This document shows positions 61,241 through 64,000 of a stretch of DNA of 64,000 nt, piece by piece; positions within the stretch are counted from its first letter, which is position 1, and every line of letters begins with the position of its first letter. The stretch is from Metopolophium dirhodum (Eukaryota > Arthropoda > Insecta > Hemiptera > Aphididae). The stretch lies in contig NC_083561.1 of assembly GCF_019925205.1 (NCBI RefSeq), positions 16,305,217 to 16,369,216 of the forward strand, read 5' to 3'. The position numbers and the translations under genes are program-made. The notes under the pieces are model-generated. The model was not told the origin of the DNA. It saw nothing but the letters and a program-made list of their open reading frames with translations, and searched no databases.

Positions 61241-64000
61241 TTTTTTCAAGTTCATATGGCCATGCATAGTTCTATATATAATAATGCACTGCAAAGTTTC
61301 ATATTTGAGTTATCACCGGTGGGTGGAGACCAATAATATCTATGCAGTTTTTGATAAATCACATCGAAGATTAATAATATTATGAGATATTATCAAATAT
61401 AATAATTTATTATTTATAAAACATCATACTAAAATAATAAATAATACTCTTTTATATTCTGCAGTTGTACCGATAGGTACGTGGTATAGTGATATTATTT
61501 TCTTACTTTTTATTTTAAAATAGTTTATTATATGTATAGCTTCCTTATTTAAATATAATTTGGTGTACCTATATGTACCAAGTGGTAATGAGGTTCATTC
61601 AAAATTATATCATTCGTCTTAAACGTACTAATACGAAACAACTATAAAATTCACATAGTAATATTATTAATTAATAGTGAATCTGTGACCATTTTTATTT
61701 TATTTACAAACAAATACAATAATTGAATGGTAACAAGTAACTAGACGGGCACTTTAATTGAATATTCATTGTTAGTTGGCCATAGAATACATATAGTTAG
61801 AACTATCCAATTAATGCATATTGTACATTATTTAAATATTTGCTATATAAAATGTTAGTTTACGAAAGGAAAAAAAATGTACAATTGAAAACCATATTTG
61901 ATACATAAATAACAATATTATAATAATTGAGTTTTAAATTGAAATACAATTGAGACTTCAAAATGGCATCCCGTAGGCACCTCCTATATGTGTAATTTGC
62001 TACGTTTGATGTATGCAATGTAACCGGTATAATATATCCATCAATTATTCTTATGTGCATATTCGGTATTTACAATACCCAAAACTTAACGGAGTAATCC
62101 AATATTGGTTGTATTAAATAATCAGTTAATAATGTCCCATCGATGTACTTAAATGGGCAATTTCAAAGAGTTACATTTCACGTTAGTTTAAAAGGGACAT
62201 ATTGCTATTTATATTGTACCAAAAGGGTTATAATAGTTCTGAAAGTTATTTTACTGTACAAAACTTTTGTCATACAAAACTAATGATGTAAAGTTTAACG
62301 ATTTAATTTTTTTATTTACATGGGTATAGGCCGTACGCAGTTTTTATAAAATCGAAACTTTTTGAATTTCAAATAAAATTATAAAAAAAAGTGTAATATG
62401 CTCAAGGCCTTTTTATTTCACTATTAATACTCCATTTAAAAGCTTATGAATTCTGTTTTTTTTTTTAACGATGGTAGTTTAAAATAAATTTATATCTAAT
62501 GTCGTTTATTATATTTTTTTTTTTATTCAGACTCATTGTAATATTATACTAGTTTGTGCATAAATGTATCACTTTTGGTTTTATTATTAGTAGTACTTAC
62601 GCACTACGCCAATAATTGGATTTGTTTGTATCGATTATAAAATTAAAATTCGTCGATAACGTTGAGTATATTTTCCTAAGACCATAAGCCCACTCAAATA
62701 TTTGTCTTTGGCTACATTCAGTGAGCAAAAACAGATTTCGTTTGTTTAAACGTTATCGATGATTACTGTAAACACTGCTAATTGTTTATTCGCTGACATG
62801 CCTGTGTGTCGACGCAACAAAAGACCTATTGATTAGTAGATAATTTATAGAGCTTTAGCGGATGAATGATGATGCACAGTTATTTTAGTCTCTGTTGCGT
62901 ATATATATTATTATATCGTGTGATTATACAATTTTTGGTTCAGACCGAGAGCATAATATGCAAATATTTTTGCATAATTACAAAAAATAATCCGCGTGAT
63001 ATCTGAACGTGTGTGGACACAAGACGTATTATGATATTAAAAATATAATACGATATAGTGTTGTAGAAAATAAAATTAGAGATAGGTATAATTATACCTA
63101 TTATATTAATATAGACGTGCAGGTATCTGTGTAGTATATTATTGTATATTATTATTTTAATGCTATAAACACGAATGTTTGCATTGATTTTTCCACTGTA
63201 TAATTTACAATTTTTTTTTTATTCTAATACCGTGGGTATAGGTAGGCTATAGAGCGTGAGTTATTGAAAAACAAAATCAAATACACTTAAATTATGCAGT
63301 GGGTAGATTAATACACGACGAGTGCAAAACATATCGTGGTTATAACGTATTATATAGGTTCAACAAAAACACACAATATAATGACAAAAACTTAAACTAA
63401 AACTCAATATTATGCTGCAGTGAAGAGTTGTTAACGAATTTCACGTGTACATTATTGTATTGTCTGCAAAATGTGTACGTGACTTGTTTTGTTCGCAATT
63501 CAGAGGTAGATATTGTGTCATTCCTAGACACAATTCCCATAATGTATGACATGATAATAGTATAATAATGAATAGACAATATCCACATAGTATGTTAGTC
63601 TAATCATCAATAAGCATTTTTTTTTTTAATAATATCTTATCTGCACAGCTGTTATAAATTACAAGATTTTTTTTTTTATGTGAGTATAATATTTTAAGGT
63701 TAGTACACTAAATTAACTATATTATATAATATGGCTATGTACAACTATTATAGGCGCCTGCACTGTAATATTCTATGTGTATAAAAAAATGTATTTATTA
63801 CGTATTTTCACTGTATCTCATGGGTAATGTACGTAATATTACTAATTCATCAAAACGTAAAGGTATAATTTTTTCTACGTTTATCGTATGCTTCAGTTTT
63901 AATCGATTTATTTAAGTACAAATTTTAAAAACGCTGTAGTGTTTTGTATGATTTTCAGGTTTGTATTAAAAGGTACTTATTGAATAGTTATTTAAACGGT
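61241..64000. other. Intronic AT-rich DNA to window edge, nothing recognised
   Basis: No coding exon, RNA gene or paired repeat is seen. In particular there is no Cys-containing LRR C-terminal cap, so the gene's downstream exons lie to the right of the window. Confidence 0.5.

Overview
The window is eukaryotic DNA of very low GC content, with introns, microsatellites, homopolymer runs and many degenerate transposon remnants. The recurrent words TAGGTACCTA, TAGGTAGGTACC and TACCTACCTA, together with the repeat families present, look to me like an aphid genome (Hemiptera, Aphididae). That assignment rests on recalled sequence style, not on a search. There are no bacterial operons, no CRISPR array, no rRNA, and no tRNA that I could support.

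The main content is one large plus-strand gene. A CpG-rich probable non-coding first exon lies near the left end (ending at 8816 with a GTGAGT donor). A coding exon lies at 55872-56976, between a strong pyrimidine-tract acceptor and a GTCAGT donor. That exon encodes 365 residues: a signal peptide, a Cys-rich N-terminal cap and about nine to ten 24-residue leucine-rich repeats. The best family match I recognise is Connectin, an insect cell-surface adhesion protein. Joining the two exons implies an intron of about 47 kb. The C-terminal exon(s), carrying the rest of the LRR domain, its cap and any membrane anchor, lie beyond the right edge.

Inside that intron, on the opposite strand, lies a second probable gene (36462-36935, 157 aa). 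It is Cys/Gly/Ala-rich, has coding-like codon use in otherwise AT-rich DNA, and carries an internal 30-bp tandem duplication. I do not recognise it.

Region by region: 1-8.3 kb is intergenic and dominated by transposon-derived units (a terminal-inverted-repeat element with another repeat inside it, a roughly 300-bp-arm foldback element, a 328-bp MITE and two long copies of one repeat family). 8.3-8.8 kb holds the promoter and first exon. 8.8-55.9 kb is the giant intron, holding further copies of the same repeat family, another foldback, a Helitron-like remnant, microsatellites, the nested antisense gene and several GC-enriched patches that could be regulatory. 55.9-57.0 kb is the LRR exon. 57.0-64.0 kb is the next intron, with a 732-bp foldback element near its start and a GC-enriched patch at 60.2-61.2 kb.

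I found no clear evidence of a novel multi-gene system. The points most worth following are the nested antisense gene, the giant intron with its GC-rich islands, and the set of terminal-inverted-repeat elements.
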